A stretch of DNA of 59,159 nt, taken from contig JAJYEA010000009.1 in NCBI GenBank assembly GCA_021790425.1, positions 1-59,159 of the forward strand, in the 5' to 3' direction. The position numbers and the translations under genes were made by a program. Below, piece after piece: positions 33,175 through 42,918 of the stretch. Position 1 is the stretch's first letter; the number at the start of each line of letters is the position of its first letter. The DNA comes from Thermoplasmata archaeon (GTDB lineage Archaea > Thermoplasmatota > Thermoplasmata > Lutacidiplasmatales > UBA184). Under the pieces are notes generated by a model. It did not search any database. It saw only the letters and a program-made list of their open reading frames with translations, and was not told where the DNA came from.

Positions 33175-36100
33175 ATGGTTCGCCGGTGGGGAAGCCGTTC
33201 GTGGGCCGTCTGCGTGATCGCATCGGTCCTGGTGCTTCCGGGACTCGCGGTGGGCACGGGGGCGAACGGCCCTTCCCTTCCCCACTCCGTGGCCGACCGG
33301 GGGACCCCGCCGGCGCTGGCGCACCGGGGGCCGAGCCCTCCCTCGAATCCCGACACCCTTTCCCCCCGTAGGACCTCGACGACCCCTTCGCTGGTCCTCA
33401 ACCGGACCCTCGTGCTCGCCAACGGCACCGTCGTTCCCGGGGCTTTCGGAACCGAGACCGGCGTCATCCCCCTCGCCGCCGTTTACGACCCCGAGACCGG
33501 GGACATCCTCCTCGCCGGGTCCGCCTCCACGTCGTCCGTGGTGAGCGTGGTGGACCCGATCTCCGCCAAGCTCATCCGTGAGGTGCCGGTCCAGGCGAGC
33601 TCGCGCGCCCTGCTCTACGACCCGCAGGCCCACGCGATCCTCGTGGCGAACTCCTCCGGTGGGACGAACCTCGCCGTGCTGAACGCGTCGACCTACCGCA
33701 CCGAGACGAACGTCACGGTGGGCACCGACCCTGTCGCCCTCACCGAGGACACCACGAGCGGGGAGATCTACGTGGCGAACTCCCTCTCGCAGAACCTCAC
33801 GGTCCTGAGCGCGTTCACGCTCGGAGCGATCGCCTCGATCCCATTGACGGGGACCCCCGCCGGGCTGGCCTACGGCGCTCCGGGGGGCAATGTCTACGCG
33901 TCCGAGAGCTCCAACGCGCTCATCGCGGTCGTGAACGCCTCGGCGAACAGCGTCGTCACCACGTGGAAGGTCGGCGCGTCGCCCCAGGGCCTGGCCTACG
34001 ATCCGGTCAACACGGGGCTCTATGTGACCGATGGCCTGCTCAACAAGGTCTTTCTCCTCAACACCAGTATCGGTACGGGACCGGTGGTCCTCAATCTCAC
34101 GGTAGGCACCAACCCGACGCAGGACCTCATGGTCCCGAGCCTGAGCATGCTGTACGTCGCGAACAGCGGATCGGGGAACGTGACCTTCCTCAACACCCGG
34201 ATCTCGCAGATCGTGGCCACCGCGCGCGTGGGCATGGCCCCCGCCGGGATGGCATGGGACCCGGTGAACGGAGACCTCTACGTGGGCGACGCCTCGCACA
34301 ACGTCTCCGTCCTGGCCGGGTCGGTGGGAGTGACCGTCGGGAACATCCTCCTGTCGGTGAGCCCCTACGCGATGACGCTCGACCCCTCGGCGCACGAACT
34401 CTTCGTCTCGGACTACGGGGGGGGAAGGATGCTCGCGTTGAGCGAGGCGGGCGTGCAGATGGGCGACGTCGCCCTGCCCGGGAGCTCCTACCCCACCGGC
34501 GTGACCTACGTCCCGTTGACGGACGAGGTCTACGTCGGGATGCAGGGGAGCTCCTCCATCGATGCGGTCAATGCCAGCACCCTCCAGGTGGTCGGGACCT
34601 ATCCGATCACCGGCACCCCCGGGGCCTCCTGCTACGACCCGACGGGCACCAGCCTCGTGGTGGCCTCGACCGGGGGCTACTACACCTTCCTCGACCCCCG
34701 GTCGGGGTCGCCCTGGGCGTCGGGTGCGGTGACGAACGACACGCCCGCGGTGGCGTGCGACACGTCGAACGGGGAGGTCTTCGTCCCGAATGCCCCGAGT
34801 ATGTCGGTCCGCGGCAATCTCACGGTGATCAACGGGACCTCGCATGCCCTGCAGGCTTCAGTCCCCGCGGGCATCGGACCCTCGGCAGTGACGTTCGATC
34901 CCGTCAATGGGTATGCCTACGTCGCAGACGCCGGAGGCAGCACCGTCACGGTGGTCGACGGCCGGAACCTGTCCGTGGTGGCCACCGTGAACGTCCCCTG
35001 CGGCGCCGCCAGCGGGGCGACGATCGCCTACGTGGCGTACGGCAACGCGGTCTACGTCACGGCCGGGAGCACGGTGTGCGTGGTGAACACCACGTCGAAC
35101 ATTCTTCAGGGCCAGTTCACGCTGGGGCAGGCGCCGCAGGCCGTTGTCTACGACAGCGCCGTGCGGACCGCCTTCGTCCCCGACGAGATCGCGGGGACCG
35201 CGTACCTGCTCACCCCCGCTCCCGTGGTCAGCGGCCCCACGATCTCCACCTTCACGGCCTCGCCTCCGTCCATCACGCTGGGGGCCTCCGCCACGCTCAC
35301 GGTCTCGGCCAGCGGCGGCACCGCTCCGATCACGTACCAGTATTCCGGCCTTCCCCCCGGCTGCTCTGCAGCGAACCTCTCCTCCCTGACCTGCACCCCG
35401 ACCGCCGCGGGGGTCTTCCTCATCACCGTGAACGTCACCGACCATAACGGACTGTCCGCGTCCGCCACGACCACGCTGACCGTTTCCGCGCCCCTCGCCG
35501 CGACGATCGCCTTCGACTCCCCGAGCACCGGTCCCGCCCCGCTGACGGTCGCCCTCTCGGCGGGAGCCTCGGGAGGGGTCGGTCCCTTCGGCTACACCTG
35601 GAACTTCGGGGACGGGACCTCGGGCACGGGGCTCACCGTCACCCACACCTGGACCTCTTCCGGGGTCCATCAGGTGGTGCTCGACGTGACGGATGGCGCG
35701 GGCGCCCGCGCCTCCGCGACCGCCAACGTCTTCGCCACCGGATCGGCGGGGCTCACCGCGCAGCTCGTCTTCGACTCCCCCTCGCTGGGATACGCCCCGT
35801 TTAACGTCACGTTCTCCGGCAGCGCGACCGGGGGGACGGCGCCCTACAACTTCACCTGGTCCTTCGGGGACGGGTCCTCCGGGGCGGGCCCGAGCGTCTC
35901 CCACGCGTACGGGACGCTCCCCGCCGGATGCACCACCCTGCAGTGTCCCGTCAACGTGACGCTCGTGGTCCGGGACGCCACGGGGGCCCAGAGCTCCACC
36001 ACAGCCCAGGTGATCCTCCTCTCCGGGAGCTCACCGCCGCTCTCGCTCACGCTGGACGACACCCCCGGCACGGGGCTCGCCCCGCTCCCCGTCACCTTCC

Positions 36101-36978
36101 ACGCGGGGGCCGCGGGGGGGTACGCCCCCTACTCGTTCGTCTGGAGCTTCGGGGACGGGACCTCGGCGTCCGGGACCTTCGCCAACCACACCTACCTCAC
36201 CCCGGGCACCTACACGGTTCTCCTGACCGGGTCCGATGCGGCCGGCCACATCTCCCAGGTCAGTGCCACCGTCGTGGTCCTCCCGTCCTTCACCAACGGT
36301 GCCCCGGGGGCCCTGCAGATCGCAATCTCGGCCGCCCCCGCGACGGGCCCCGCGCCGCTCAACACCCGGCTCACCGCCGAGGTCTCCGGCGGATCGGGAC
36401 CCTACGCCCTGACGTGGCTCTTCGGCAACGGCGGGACCGCCCACAACGTGTCGTCGGTGAACCGCACCTACTCCTTCGGTAGCTACGCCGTCACGCTCGC
36501 TGTGTCGGATGCCGCGGGAGACCAGGCGATCACCGGGATCTTCATCCTCGCCACCGGGACGGGGAACGAACCCTCCAACCTTACCGCGTTCGTCGCCGTC
36601 CCGTCGATGTCCGGCGCGGCACCGTTGGAGCTCACCTGCATCCCGGCCGTACGGGGCGGGACCGCACCGTACGAGCTCTCGTGGGACTTCGGCGACCACA
36701 GCCCCATCGTCCACAGCTCGGGGCTTCTCCCCCAGAACCACACCTACTCCTCGGCCGGGGCCTACTACCCGACGGTGAGCGTCAACGACTCCGCGGGCCA
36801 CTCCCTCACCTGGTCCACGAAGGGCACGGGACTCTCGGTGGCCGTGAGCGCGGGGAACGCCCCCGGCCGCGGCAGCCCGGGGATGCCGGATTGGGTGATC
36901 TATGCCGTACTGGGGGTAGCCGTGGTGACTCTGGCGACCGTCCTGATCATCGGCAAGCGGAAGGTCATCTTCCGGTAG
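33175..36978 (+). CDS. Secreted YVTN beta-propeller / multi-PKD surface protein
   Basis: 1267 residues. Signal peptide (about 1-25), an S/T/P-rich region, then YVTN-type propeller repeats (about 98-680; pattern YDPxxGxxYVxNxxSxxVTVxN), one Ig-like domain with GLPPGC (about 690-770), four or five PKD-type domains (about 775-1225; several with WxFGDG) and a C-terminal membrane helix (about 1236-1258) ending in a basic tail. It would be anchored with its domains outside, probably in adhesion or cell-surface structure. Four bases after its stop comes the STAND/DUF835 ATPase gene, an operon-like arrangement suggesting a surface-to-cytoplasm link. Confidence 0.88.
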   Translation: MVRRWGSRSWAVCVIASVLVLPGLAVGTGANGPSLPHSVADRGTPPALAHRGPSPPSNPDTLSPRRTSTTPSLVLNRTLVLANGTVVPGAFGTETGVIPLAAVYDPETGDILLAGSASTSSVVSVVDPISAKLIREVPVQASSRALLYDPQAHAILVANSSGGTNLAVLNASTYRTETNVTVGTDPVALTEDTTSGEIYVANSLSQNLTVLSAFTLGAIASIPLTGTPAGLAYGAPGGNVYASESSNALIAVVNASANSVVTTWKVGASPQGLAYDPVNTGLYVTDGLLNKVFLLNTSIGTGPVVLNLTVGTNPTQDLMVPSLSMLYVANSGSGNVTFLNTRISQIVATARVGMAPAGMAWDPVNGDLYVGDASHNVSVLAGSVGVTVGNILLSVSPYAMTLDPSAHELFVSDYGGGRMLALSEAGVQMGDVALPGSSYPTGVTYVPLTDEVYVGMQGSSSIDAVNASTLQVVGTYPITGTPGASCYDPTGTSLVVASTGGYYTFLDPRSGSPWASGAVTNDTPAVACDTSNGEVFVPNAPSMSVRGNLTVINGTSHALQASVPAGIGPSAVTFDPVNGYAYVADAGGSTVTVVDGRNLSVVATVNVPCGAASGATIAYVAYGNAVYVTAGSTVCVVNTTSNILQGQFTLGQAPQAVVYDSAVRTAFVPDEIAGTAYLLTPAPVVSGPTISTFTASPPSITLGASATLTVSASGGTAPITYQYSGLPPGCSAANLSSLTCTPTAAGVFLITVNVTDHNGLSASATTTLTVSAPLAATIAFDSPSTGPAPLTVALSAGASGGVGPFGYTWNFGDGTSGTGLTVTHTWTSSGVHQVVLDVTDGAGARASATANVFATGSAGLTAQLVFDSPSLGYAPFNVTFSGSATGGTAPYNFTWSFGDGSSGAGPSVSHAYGTLPAGCTTLQCPVNVTLVVRDATGAQSSTTAQVILLSGSSPPLSLTLDDTPGTGLAPLPVTFHAGAAGGYAPYSFVWSFGDGTSASGTFANHTYLTPGTYTVLLTGSDAAGHISQVSATVVVLPSFTNGAPGALQIAISAAPATGPAPLNTRLTAEVSGGSGPYALTWLFGNGGTAHNVSSVNRTYSFGSYAVTLAVSDAAGDQAITGIFILATGTGNEPSNLTAFVAVPSMSGAAPLELTCIPAVRGGTAPYELSWDFGDHSPIVHSSGLLPQNHTYSSAGAYYPTVSVNDSAGHSLTWSTKGTGLSVAVSAGNAPGRGSPGMPDWVIYAVLGVAVVTLATVLIIGKRKVIFR

Positions 36979-36982
36979 CCTC

Positions 36983-39900
36983 GTGCCCCCGGCGAGCCCG
37001 ACACCCCTCATCGTCACCCCCGGGGAGACCGCTTTCGTGGGCCGGGCCCAGGAGCTCGGAACCCTCGAGGAGGGCCTGACCGAGGCCAGGGCCTCCCGGG
37101 GGTCCGCATGGCTCCTCGAGGGACCGGCGGGCATCGGCAAGACCCGGCTCGTGCGGCAGCTCCAGTCGCGGGCGTCCCCCCTCGGATTCGAGGCGCTCTG
37201 GGGGTACGGCCTGCGCGAGATGTCCACGCCCTTCCTCCTCTTCGAGCAGATCTTCCGCGGGCGCAAGGTCGTGCGCGAGCAGGACCTGCCCTCCCCGCTC
37301 CCCGCCCTCGTCATCCTGGAGGAAGCGAAGCCCCGCCGCCTCTTCTCCGCCGCCGCCTCGCTCTCGACCGAGCATCCCTGCCTCCTTATCAGCCGCGAGC
37401 GCCCCGCCCAGCTCCGCACCGAGCATCCCACCCTCTCCCCGAACGCCGTCGTGCGGTGGCTCTCCCGGGGCGAGTCCGAGGAGGCGGTCTCCCCGGCGAA
37501 CCTGGACCACCTCGGCGAGCGCATCTCCCGCCAGTTCGAGGAGCACCGGGGGAGCGTGGTCGGCCTCTCCGGGTTCGAGTACCTTGTCGCGCTCAACGGC
37601 TTCGGCCCCGTCCTCCGCCTCGCGCAGTTCCTCCGGGACGTCGCGGAGCAGTCGGGGGGCCATCTCCTCCTCTCGCTCAACCCGGCCACGCTCGAGCCCC
37701 GGGAGATCGCCCTCCTCGAAGGGGAGGGGGCGGTGGTGGGCCGGAGCGGCAAGGCCGAGGAGGCGCCGGCCCGGCCGGCGTCCCCCAGCGAGGCGATGAT
37801 GCGCTACCTCGACCTCCTGGAGCAGGACGCGGGACGCGGACCGGCCCTCGTGGTCCTGGACGACCTCCAGTGGGCCGACCCCGAGTCCCTGCGCACCTTC
37901 CAGTTCCTGGCCCGCAACGTGCGGTCCCTGCCCGTGGTGCTCCTCGCCACCCTGCGCACCGACGATGCCGCAGGGGCGGACGAATCCCCGTCGCGAGCGC
38001 TCACCGAGATCCTGGACACCATGACCCGGGAGGGTTCGGTCCATCGGGTGGCCCTGCGGGGGATCTCCCCGGCCGAGGGCGCCGACCTGGCCCGCGGGCT
38101 CTTCGGGGCCCCGCTCGCCGCGGGACCGGAGGAACCGGCCTTCCACGACCTCTACGAACGGTCGGAGGGGAACCCCTTCTTCCTGAAGGAGCTCCTCGTC
38201 CAGTGGGCGGAGCGCGGGCTGGTCCTGCGGGACAGGGACGGGGTCCATCTCTCCACGCCCGCGGAGGCGCGGGCCCGGGACACCACCGGGCGGCCGATGA
38301 TCCCCAACAGCCTGCGCCACCTGCTCTCCCGCCACCTCGAGCTCCTCCGCGCGCCCGAGCGGGACGTCCTGGAGTGGGGGGCGCTCATCGGGACCGAGTT
38401 CGACATCGCGCCGATCGCCGGGGTCCATCCCCACTCGCGCGACGACCTCGAGCCGATCCTCGAGGGGCTCGAATCCCGCTACCATCTCCTCGAGTCCCGG
38501 TCCGAGGGAGCGGAGTCCCGGTGGGGGTTCACGCACCCGCTCCTGTGGGAGGTGGTGCGCGAGGAGATGCCCCGGGGCGCCTTCCGTCAACGCGCGCTGG
38601 CCCTCGCCGACTGGTGGGCGGTCCACCGCGCCCAGGAGGTCGACACCGTGGCGCGGCTCTACCACGAGGCCGCCGAGGGACACCGGGGCATCCCCTGGGT
38701 CCGCCGGGCCGTGGATTCCGCCCTCGAGGCGAGGGCGCCGGAGCTCGTCGAGCGCTACCATCGGTGGCTCCACGAGCTTCACGCGTCGGTGGAATCCCAT
38801 CTCCACGAGCGCGTCGCCGACAGTCTCACGATCTCGGCGCAGATGCAGGAGCGCATGGGGTCCTCGGCCGAGGGGGTCCGCATCCTGCGCCGGGTGCTCG
38901 CCCTCCAGCCCGAGGACGAGATGCGGCAGGAGGCGGAGGCCTGGCTGGTGCTCGCCCTGCTCCCCACGGCCCCGAACGACGCGCTCCCGCTCCTCGAGAA
39001 ACTGCGGACCGAGGTCGGGGCGATGGCGGAGGTCCCCGTGCGCCTCGATGCGATCCTGGCGCTCGCGGAGACGAGCCTCGCCCTGGGGCAGGGCCACCCG
39101 GAGGACCTGGCCAAGGCGGTGGACCGGATACTGTCGAAGGGCGACCGGGTCCCGGTGTGGATCCGGGTCCGGGCGCTCTACTACTCGGGGGTCTCGCTCT
39201 CCCACCAGGGACGCGCGGCCGAGGCGCGGGCCCGGCTCGACGAGGCGCTCGCGCTCGCCACCCCGACCGGCGACCCGTGGCTCCTCGGGGCCTGCAGCGA
39301 CCTCGAGGCGTTCCTCGCCGGTCTACGCGGCGACGTGGGCGCCATGGCCCGGGCCACGGAGAACACCCTCCGGCACGTCCGCGTCATCGGCGACGTGAAC
39401 GTGATCACCCGGGAGGCGCTCTTCAACCTCGGGCTCGACCACGTCCTGGTGGGGGACCTCGCGGCCGCCCGGGAGAACCTCGCCGAGTGCCGGAAGCTCT
39501 CCGAGCGGTTCCGGCTCCCCTGGGGAGCCTACCTCCTTCCGAACCTCGAGGGTGAGATCGCCCTGCGCGAGCAGCACTGGCCCGAGGCCGTGACGCTGCT
39601 CGAGCGGGCCCGGGAGGGGATGGAGCGCCAGGGGGACTCGGAGCTCGGCGACTCGGTCACGCTCGCCCTGGCCGAGGCCCGGCTCGGGGCCGGCGAGCCC
39701 GACCCGGCGCTCGCGGAGCTCGAGCGGATGCGTCTCGGCGAGGACCGGGAGGTATCCGAGGACCTGTGGATCCTCTACCATCTCGAACTCGCATGGTACC
39801 GGTGGGCGAAGAAGGAGATCGGGGCCGCCCGCGCCAGCACCGCGGAAGCCCTGCGACGCGCGGAGGCCTCGGGCAATCTCTTTGGCCGGGCACTGGCCCG

Positions 39901-40069
39901 CCAGTACCAGTCCCGGTGGGAAGAGGGGACGGGGAACCATGCACGGGCCACGGAGCTCTCCGGAGAGGCGAAACGGCTCTTCGACGAGGCCGGCGTCCGT
40001 CCCGACGGTTGGGCGCGGTCGTGGCCGCCGTCATCGGTCACCCTCCCGTCGGTCCCCCCGACGGCGTAG
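36983..40069 (+). CDS. STAND-type AAA ATPase with inserted DUF835-like domain and TPR-like C-terminus
   Basis: 1028 residues, GTG start at 36983. AAA_16-like NTPase: FVGRAQELGTLEEGL and Walker A GPAGIGKTRLVRQL near residue 46, but Walker B (LVVLDDLQWADPES) comes only near residue 288. The intervening segment (about 104-255) matches DUF835 by eye: LLISRERPAQLR, VVRWLSRGESEEAVSPANLD, GSVVGLSGFEYLVALNGF. Then GNPFFLKELL, a winged-helix-like region, and TPR-like helical repeats (about 600-1010). This is the plan of MalT/LuxR-type signal-transduction ATPases without a recognisable DNA-binding domain. Cytoplasmic; probably a ligand-triggered scaffold or switch. Co-transcribed with the preceding surface protein. 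Confidence 0.85.
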   Translation: MPPASPTPLIVTPGETAFVGRAQELGTLEEGLTEARASRGSAWLLEGPAGIGKTRLVRQLQSRASPLGFEALWGYGLREMSTPFLLFEQIFRGRKVVREQDLPSPLPALVILEEAKPRRLFSAAASLSTEHPCLLISRERPAQLRTEHPTLSPNAVVRWLSRGESEEAVSPANLDHLGERISRQFEEHRGSVVGLSGFEYLVALNGFGPVLRLAQFLRDVAEQSGGHLLLSLNPATLEPREIALLEGEGAVVGRSGKAEEAPARPASPSEAMMRYLDLLEQDAGRGPALVVLDDLQWADPESLRTFQFLARNVRSLPVVLLATLRTDDAAGADESPSRALTEILDTMTREGSVHRVALRGISPAEGADLARGLFGAPLAAGPEEPAFHDLYERSEGNPFFLKELLVQWAERGLVLRDRDGVHLSTPAEARARDTTGRPMIPNSLRHLLSRHLELLRAPERDVLEWGALIGTEFDIAPIAGVHPHSRDDLEPILEGLESRYHLLESRSEGAESRWGFTHPLLWEVVREEMPRGAFRQRALALADWWAVHRAQEVDTVARLYHEAAEGHRGIPWVRRAVDSALEARAPELVERYHRWLHELHASVESHLHERVADSLTISAQMQERMGSSAEGVRILRRVLALQPEDEMRQEAEAWLVLALLPTAPNDALPLLEKLRTEVGAMAEVPVRLDAILALAETSLALGQGHPEDLAKAVDRILSKGDRVPVWIRVRALYYSGVSLSHQGRAAEARARLDEALALATPTGDPWLLGACSDLEAFLAGLRGDVGAMARATENTLRHVRVIGDVNVITREALFNLGLDHVLVGDLAAARENLAECRKLSERFRLPWGAYLLPNLEGEIALREQHWPEAVTLLERAREGMERQGDSELGDSVTLALAEARLGAGEPDPALAELERMRLGEDREVSEDLWILYHLELAWYRWAKKEIGAARASTAEALRRAEASGNLFGRALARQYQSRWEEGTGNHARATELSGEAKRLFDEAGVRPDGWARSWPPSSVTLPSVPPTA

Positions 40070-40126
40070 GTACTCGAAGTCCTTGGACCGGGGAACCCCG
40101 CGGTCTTCCCCCGCGGTGGCGGAGAC

Positions 40127-42031
40127 CTACAGGACGCGAACGGTCTCGAGGTTGTAGGGCACCCGGGTCTCCATCCCGAAGCGCTTGTGCAGGCTGGACG
40201 CGAGGTCGAGGGCCTTGGTCTCCTCGCCGTGGCAGAGGAGGATGCGCTGGGGCCGGGGGTCGAGCGTGGCCACGTAGTTCATCAGCTGGACACGGTCGGA
40301 GTGGCCGGAGAATCCCTCGCAGTTCACCATCTCCATCCGGACCGGGATCGTGGCGGAGCGGCCGTTGTCCGAGACCTGCGCCTCGGACATCCCGCGCTGG
40401 AGGCGGCGGCCGAAGGTGCCCTCCGCCTGGTACCCGGCGAACATGAGCCCGTTGTTCTCGTCGGGGGCCCAGCCCTTGAAGTATTCCATGACCGGACCGC
40501 CGCTCATCATCCCGCTCGTCGCGAGCACGATGGACGGGTCCTTGTCGTCGATGACCGACATCCGCTTGTGGGAGGACTCGACCCGCTGGAAGATGTCCGA
40601 GAGGAAGGGGTTGTCCCCCTGCTGGAAGATCTGCGTCCGGAGCATGGTGTTGAGGTACTCCGGGTAGGCGGTGTGGATGGCCGTCGCCTCGTAGATCATC
40701 CCGTCCAGGTAGACGGGGACGCGCGGGAGCTTCCCCGTGCGCATCTTCTCCTCGAGGACGAGCATGACCTCCTGGCTCCGCCCCACGGCGAAGACCGGGA
40801 TCAGGACATGGCCCCGGCGCCGGAGCACCTTCTCCACGAAGTGGGTCATCTCCTCGGAGGCCTCCGTGCGGGAGGGTTGGATGTCCTTGTGCCCGCCGTA
40901 CGTCGACTCCATGATGAGCGCCTCGAGGCGGGGGAAGCGGTTGGTGGCGGGGTTGAAGAGCCACGTGCGCTCGAACTTGATGTCCCCCGTGTAGGCCATG
41001 TTGTAGTCCCCGTCCCCGATGTGGAAGTGGGTGACGGAGGACCCGATGATGTGGCCCGCGTTGTGGAGCGTGAGCCGGAGGTCGGGCGCCACGTCGGTCG
41101 TCTCCCCCCAGCGGAGGGGGATGGTCTGCCGGATGACGTCGCGCACGTGCGAGGAGTCGAAGAGCCCCCGTCGGGCCTCGGCGTTCATCACCTTGATCGA
41201 GTCGAGGAGGAGGAGTGCCATGAGGTCGCGTGTCGGTGCCGTACAGTAGATGGGGCCGTCGTACCCGTACTTGAGCAGCACCGGGAGGAGCCCCGCGTGG
41301 TCCATGTGGGCGTGGGTGATCACCACGGCGTCGAGATTGTCGAGCGGGAGCATCTCGGGCGCGTTGAAGTAGGGGGTGCGCTCGGAGCCCGGGTCGATCC
41401 CGCAGTCGATGAGCACCTTCGAAGTGGGGGTCGTCAGCAGGTGGGCGCTCCGCCCGACCTCCCGGTATCCCCCGAGGGAAGAGTTCCGGGCCCAGATCTT
41501 CTCGGGAGAACGGTCCCGCGCGATGCGCGTCCCGACCCGCTTCAGGAACTTCTGCCGCTCGTCGAAGACGTTGCGCAGGAAGACCCGCACCTCCTCGACC
41601 GTCTTGGAGGGGATGGGCGGGGTCCGGACGACCACCGGGACCCAGCCGATCTTGCGCTTGATCTCGTTCAGGACGGAGGCCTGCTTCCCGATCGCGGCGC
41701 CCGGGTTCCCGGCCTCGATCGTGACCTCGCCGGTCTCCTCCTCGAAGAGGATCTGGCTGATCTCCGCCTCGGCGGGAATCTGCTCGCGGATGACCTTCTC
41801 GGCCTCCTTCTCCGTGAGACGGCTCGCCGTGTCCGATCGGACCACGACCCGCCGGTGGAGCTTCTGGGCGGCCTGCCGCATCAGGTCCCCGTTGTTGAGG
41901 AAGACGTCCATCTGGGGGGTGTAGAGGACGACGTACGGGCCTTCCAGCTCGACGGAGGTTACCTTGACCTCGGGGGGAAGGCTCTCCTTCAGCAGGCTGC
42001 GTATCTCCTGTATCAAACCATCGTAGCTCAT
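40127..42031 (-). CDS. Archaeal CPSF1 / FttA transcription-termination nuclease
   Basis: 634 residues. Two N-terminal KH-like domains (about 1-135, with EAGNPGAAIGKQASVLNEIK), then metallo-beta-lactamase motif THAHMDHAG near residue 240, HNAGHIIGSS, the beta-CASP domain with VFAVGRSQEVMLVLE, and the C-terminal motif GFSGHSD. This family ends transcription genome-wide in archaea by cleaving the transcript behind RNA polymerase. Length and order are standard. The ATG at 42031 begins the conserved N-terminus. Confidence 0.97.
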   Translation of the reverse strand: MSYDGLIQEIRSLLKESLPPEVKVTSVELEGPYVVLYTPQMDVFLNNGDLMRQAAQKLHRRVVVRSDTASRLTEKEAEKVIREQIPAEAEISQILFEEETGEVTIEAGNPGAAIGKQASVLNEIKRKIGWVPVVVRTPPIPSKTVEEVRVFLRNVFDERQKFLKRVGTRIARDRSPEKIWARNSSLGGYREVGRSAHLLTTPTSKVLIDCGIDPGSERTPYFNAPEMLPLDNLDAVVITHAHMDHAGLLPVLLKYGYDGPIYCTAPTRDLMALLLLDSIKVMNAEARRGLFDSSHVRDVIRQTIPLRWGETTDVAPDLRLTLHNAGHIIGSSVTHFHIGDGDYNMAYTGDIKFERTWLFNPATNRFPRLEALIMESTYGGHKDIQPSRTEASEEMTHFVEKVLRRRGHVLIPVFAVGRSQEVMLVLEEKMRTGKLPRVPVYLDGMIYEATAIHTAYPEYLNTMLRTQIFQQGDNPFLSDIFQRVESSHKRMSVIDDKDPSIVLATSGMMSGGPVMEYFKGWAPDENNGLMFAGYQAEGTFGRRLQRGMSEAQVSDNGRSATIPVRMEMVNCEGFSGHSDRVQLMNYVATLDPRPQRILLCHGEETKALDLASSLHKRFGMETRVPYNLETVRVL

Positions 42032-42074
42032 TGACGAAATGGAACGGAAAGGGTTCGGAAGGGGTTCAGGGGGC

Positions 42075-42090
42075 CCCGGCAGGCGCCGGG
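42075..42090. other. Short perfect hairpin between aCPSF1 and proteasome genes
   Basis: CCCGGC-AGGC-GCCGGG, a 6-bp perfect stem just downstream of the proteasome beta stop on the minus strand. It may protect or end that transcript, or be chance in GC-rich DNA. Confidence 0.3.
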
Positions 42091-42108
42091 ACCCGCTGTA
42101 CTAGAGAC

Positions 42109-42786
42109 CTATGGTAACTTGAGCTTTGTGAGCCTCTTCTTGATCTCGTCGTCCGTGAACTGCTTGTATTCCTTCTCCGTGATCGTGGCCACCAGGTAGC
42201 CGTCGCCGCTCGCGGAGTCGCGCTTCATCGCCACGGTGAGGCCGCGCAGGGCCAGGTCGACCCCGTCGTTGACGCTCATCCCCTTGGCGTAGTTCTCCTC
42301 CAGCACCCCGTAGGCCATCGTGGAACCGCTCCCGACGGAGACATACGAGTCCTCGATGTTGCCGCCCATCGGGTCGACCGAGTAGATGTGGCCGCCGTCC
42401 TGGCTCACTCCGCCCAGGATGAACCAGGCGTAGAAGGGGAAGTAGCGGTTGTTGTTGAGCATGTTCGCGAGGAGCGTGGAGGCACCCTCCACCGAGATGG
42501 GGGAGCCGCGGCGCATCCGGTAGAGCGAGACGGAGGCCCGGAGGTAGCGGGCAAGGGACTGCGCGTCCCCGACCAGGCCCGCGATGGTGAGTCCGATGTT
42601 GTCATCGATCCGGAACAGCTTCACCGTCGCCTTGTTGGCGATGAAGGAGCCCGCGGTCGCCCGCCGCTCGGTGGCCATAACGACCCCTTCCTTGCAGACG
42701 ATCCCGATCGTGGTGGTCCCCTTGAGGAAGTGCCCAGGCTGTGGTGTGCCAACCGGTCCTCTCACCGGAAATGCCTCCGACATCAT
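42109..42786 (-). CDS. psmB: 20S proteasome beta subunit
   Basis: 225 residues. A 23-residue propeptide ends in HFLKG, cleaved before Thr24 (TTTIGIV), which becomes the N-terminal nucleophile. The catalytic lysine lies in ANKATVKLF and the conserved SVGSGS loop follows. It forms the proteolytic ring of the archaeal proteasome with alpha subunits encoded elsewhere. Adjacent Met codons at 42786 and 42783 could both start. A good TATA box lies about 30 bases upstream. Confidence 0.97.
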   Translation of the reverse strand: MMSEAFPVRGPVGTPQPGHFLKGTTTIGIVCKEGVVMATERRATAGSFIANKATVKLFRIDDNIGLTIAGLVGDAQSLARYLRASVSLYRMRRGSPISVEGASTLLANMLNNNRYFPFYAWFILGGVSQDGGHIYSVDPMGGNIEDSYVSVGSGSTMAYGVLEENYAKGMSVNDGVDLALRGLTVAMKRDSASGDGYLVATITEKEYKQFTDDEIKKRLTKLKLP

Positions 42787-42810
42787 GACCGAACGGGGGG
42801 AGTAGCGGGC

Positions 42811-42820
42811 AGTATAAAAG
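42811..42820 (-). promoter_or_regulatory. TATA element of the proteasome beta gene
   Basis: CTTTTATACT on the minus strand, centred about 30 bases before ATG 42786. Confidence 0.6.
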
Positions 42821-42918
42821 GACTGAGCGAGAGGGAAGTCGGTCTCACCTCGGGGAGCCGGGGGACGCTTGAGTCTGGGGGCACCGGAACCGCAGGGACG
42901 TGCAACATACCTTCCAGC

